From assembly GCA_963691815.1 (NCBI GenBank), contig OY829663.1, positions 5,108,023-5,172,022 of the forward strand: a stretch of DNA of 64,000 nt, read 5' to 3'. The stretch's first letter is position 1, and each line of letters begins with the position of its first letter. A program made the position numbers and the translations under genes. This stretch comes from Echiichthys vipera. Taxonomy: Eukaryota; Chordata; Actinopteri; Perciformes; Trachinidae. The notes beneath the pieces are model-generated. The model was not told the origin of the DNA. It did not search any database and saw only the letters and a program-made list of their open reading frames with translations. Shown in pieces: positions 1 through 64,000 of the stretch.

Positions 1-1028
1 CTGGTTCTGCTGCATTAATATTTGTTTTGTAGGGAGTGTGATGCTAAATCAGCGGGGTTCTCTTTCAAACAATGACCATGAACTCTGCTGCACATGATTA
101 ATAAAACACTTCCTTTGTTGGGCGGGGGGTGTTTATTTAAAGAGGATTATGAGTTCTGAAAAGTCCGTCACTGGGTCTGTCTCAATCAGAGAATACTGGT
201 AGCTGCCACATTTAATTTTCATTAAAGAGGAGAGAGAGAAAGTTGGAAAGAGAGAGAGAGAGAGATCCGCCATGCTGCTTAAAAGCAAGCATGCCCTTGT
301 TATAAATTGGTTGTTTATAATTATGTTTTTATGTATTTTCTATTTGCATGTGACATAAATTGACAAAAAGCAGATGTTGTTGGGTATCAGTTAAACATCT
401 AAACTCATACATACACATAAACATAACTATTTGAAAACCAGATCATGAACCCGAGTCTTGTCCCGTCTGAGAAATGGGCTTTGCTCATTGATCTCATGAG
501 CGCATTCATCAGTTGGAGGCAGACACACCAGTTTCCTTAGCTGCTAACATTTGCATTGATTCATGCTCGACAAAAAAACAGTCACACACACTAAGAAGTC
601 TCATGCACCCAAAGTGGTACGGACTTTATACGATAAAATATATATAAATAAATATAAATATAAGAATCACCCAGAAATCTATCACTTGCCATTAACGGTC
701 CAATGACTGAGTGCAACAAATTAATTGCACTGCCCAGTGTTGGAAAACTAACAAGCTGACTAGGGTGACTGCTCAGCGAGGACGACTCTAATGCTATTGA
801 CTACCTGAGGGTCCATTAACTGATACGAGCTCAATGAACCTGCTGGAGCATTAAGTCATTTTGGTTCAATCCTAATTGACTTCCATTGTTTTGGTCGAGC
901 CTGATTGGTTCTGCATTTGTTTACACAGTCAGGTTGGACTATCTGTCTGGAGAGAGGAGGTGAAGAAGGGTGAAGGAGATAGACTGAGAGATAGACTGAG
1001 AGTTCAGCTAGGGTGGGCTACACTTTAC
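1..1028. other. ank3 intron beyond the death-domain exon
   Basis: No exon for the C-terminal regulatory domain is visible. Contains a purine tract (225-266) and an AT-rich stretch (630-665). Confidence 0.7.
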
Positions 1029-63944
<62,916 letters not shown>

Positions 63945-64000
63945 CTGTGAAGGAAACAAACAGTGAACCTCACCAACAGTGTCTTTAAACAATACAAATG

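Overview
The window is teleost fish DNA, probably from a percomorph-type genome. The signs are CA/TG microsatellites up to about 200 bp, many LINE 3-prime tails, a tRNA-derived SINE of a kind common in spiny-rayed fishes, small hAT-like inverted-repeat elements, and compact introns with vertebrate splice sites. Almost the whole window is one gene on the minus strand: ankyrin-G (ank3; which teleost co-orthologue, ank3a or ank3b, cannot be told from here). It runs from high to low coordinates and is cut at both window ends. I could place 32 coding exons with matching splice phases.

Layout in transcription order. From 63944 to 51005, thirteen exons encode ankyrin repeats 9 to 24 of the usual 24 (repeats 1-8 lie beyond the right edge). 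From 50478 to 32356, five exons encode the linker after the repeats. From 29343 to 16341, eight exons encode the ZU5-ZU5-UPA spectrin-binding supermodule. A 27-bp micro-exon (15791-15817) and an 82-bp exon (15125-15206) follow. Then comes the neuron-specific giant exon (about 6155-13858, some 2570 codons), which makes the 480-kDa axon-initial-segment form. Three exons (4034-4108, 1301-1432, 1029-1172) encode the death domain. The C-terminal regulatory exons lie beyond the left edge. The 82-bp exon, the giant exon and the death-domain exon share phase 1, so skipping the giant exon yields the short form in frame.

A second gene is nested in the 7.3-kb intron between the first two ZU5 exons. It is an intronless open reading frame at 24392-25813, on the same strand as ank3, predicting a 473-residue, almost wholly coiled-coil protein with an internal duplication of about 107 residues. 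I do not recognise it.

The rest is intron: microsatellites, minisatellites and mobile-element remnants. The most notable are a 201-bp hAT-like palindromic element with near-perfect 8-bp target duplications, two families of inverted-repeat elements with two copies each, seven LINE-type 3-prime tails, LINE and endonuclease-like coding fragments, and a (TG)n tract of about 194 bp that itself forms the splice donor of the repeat-9 exon.
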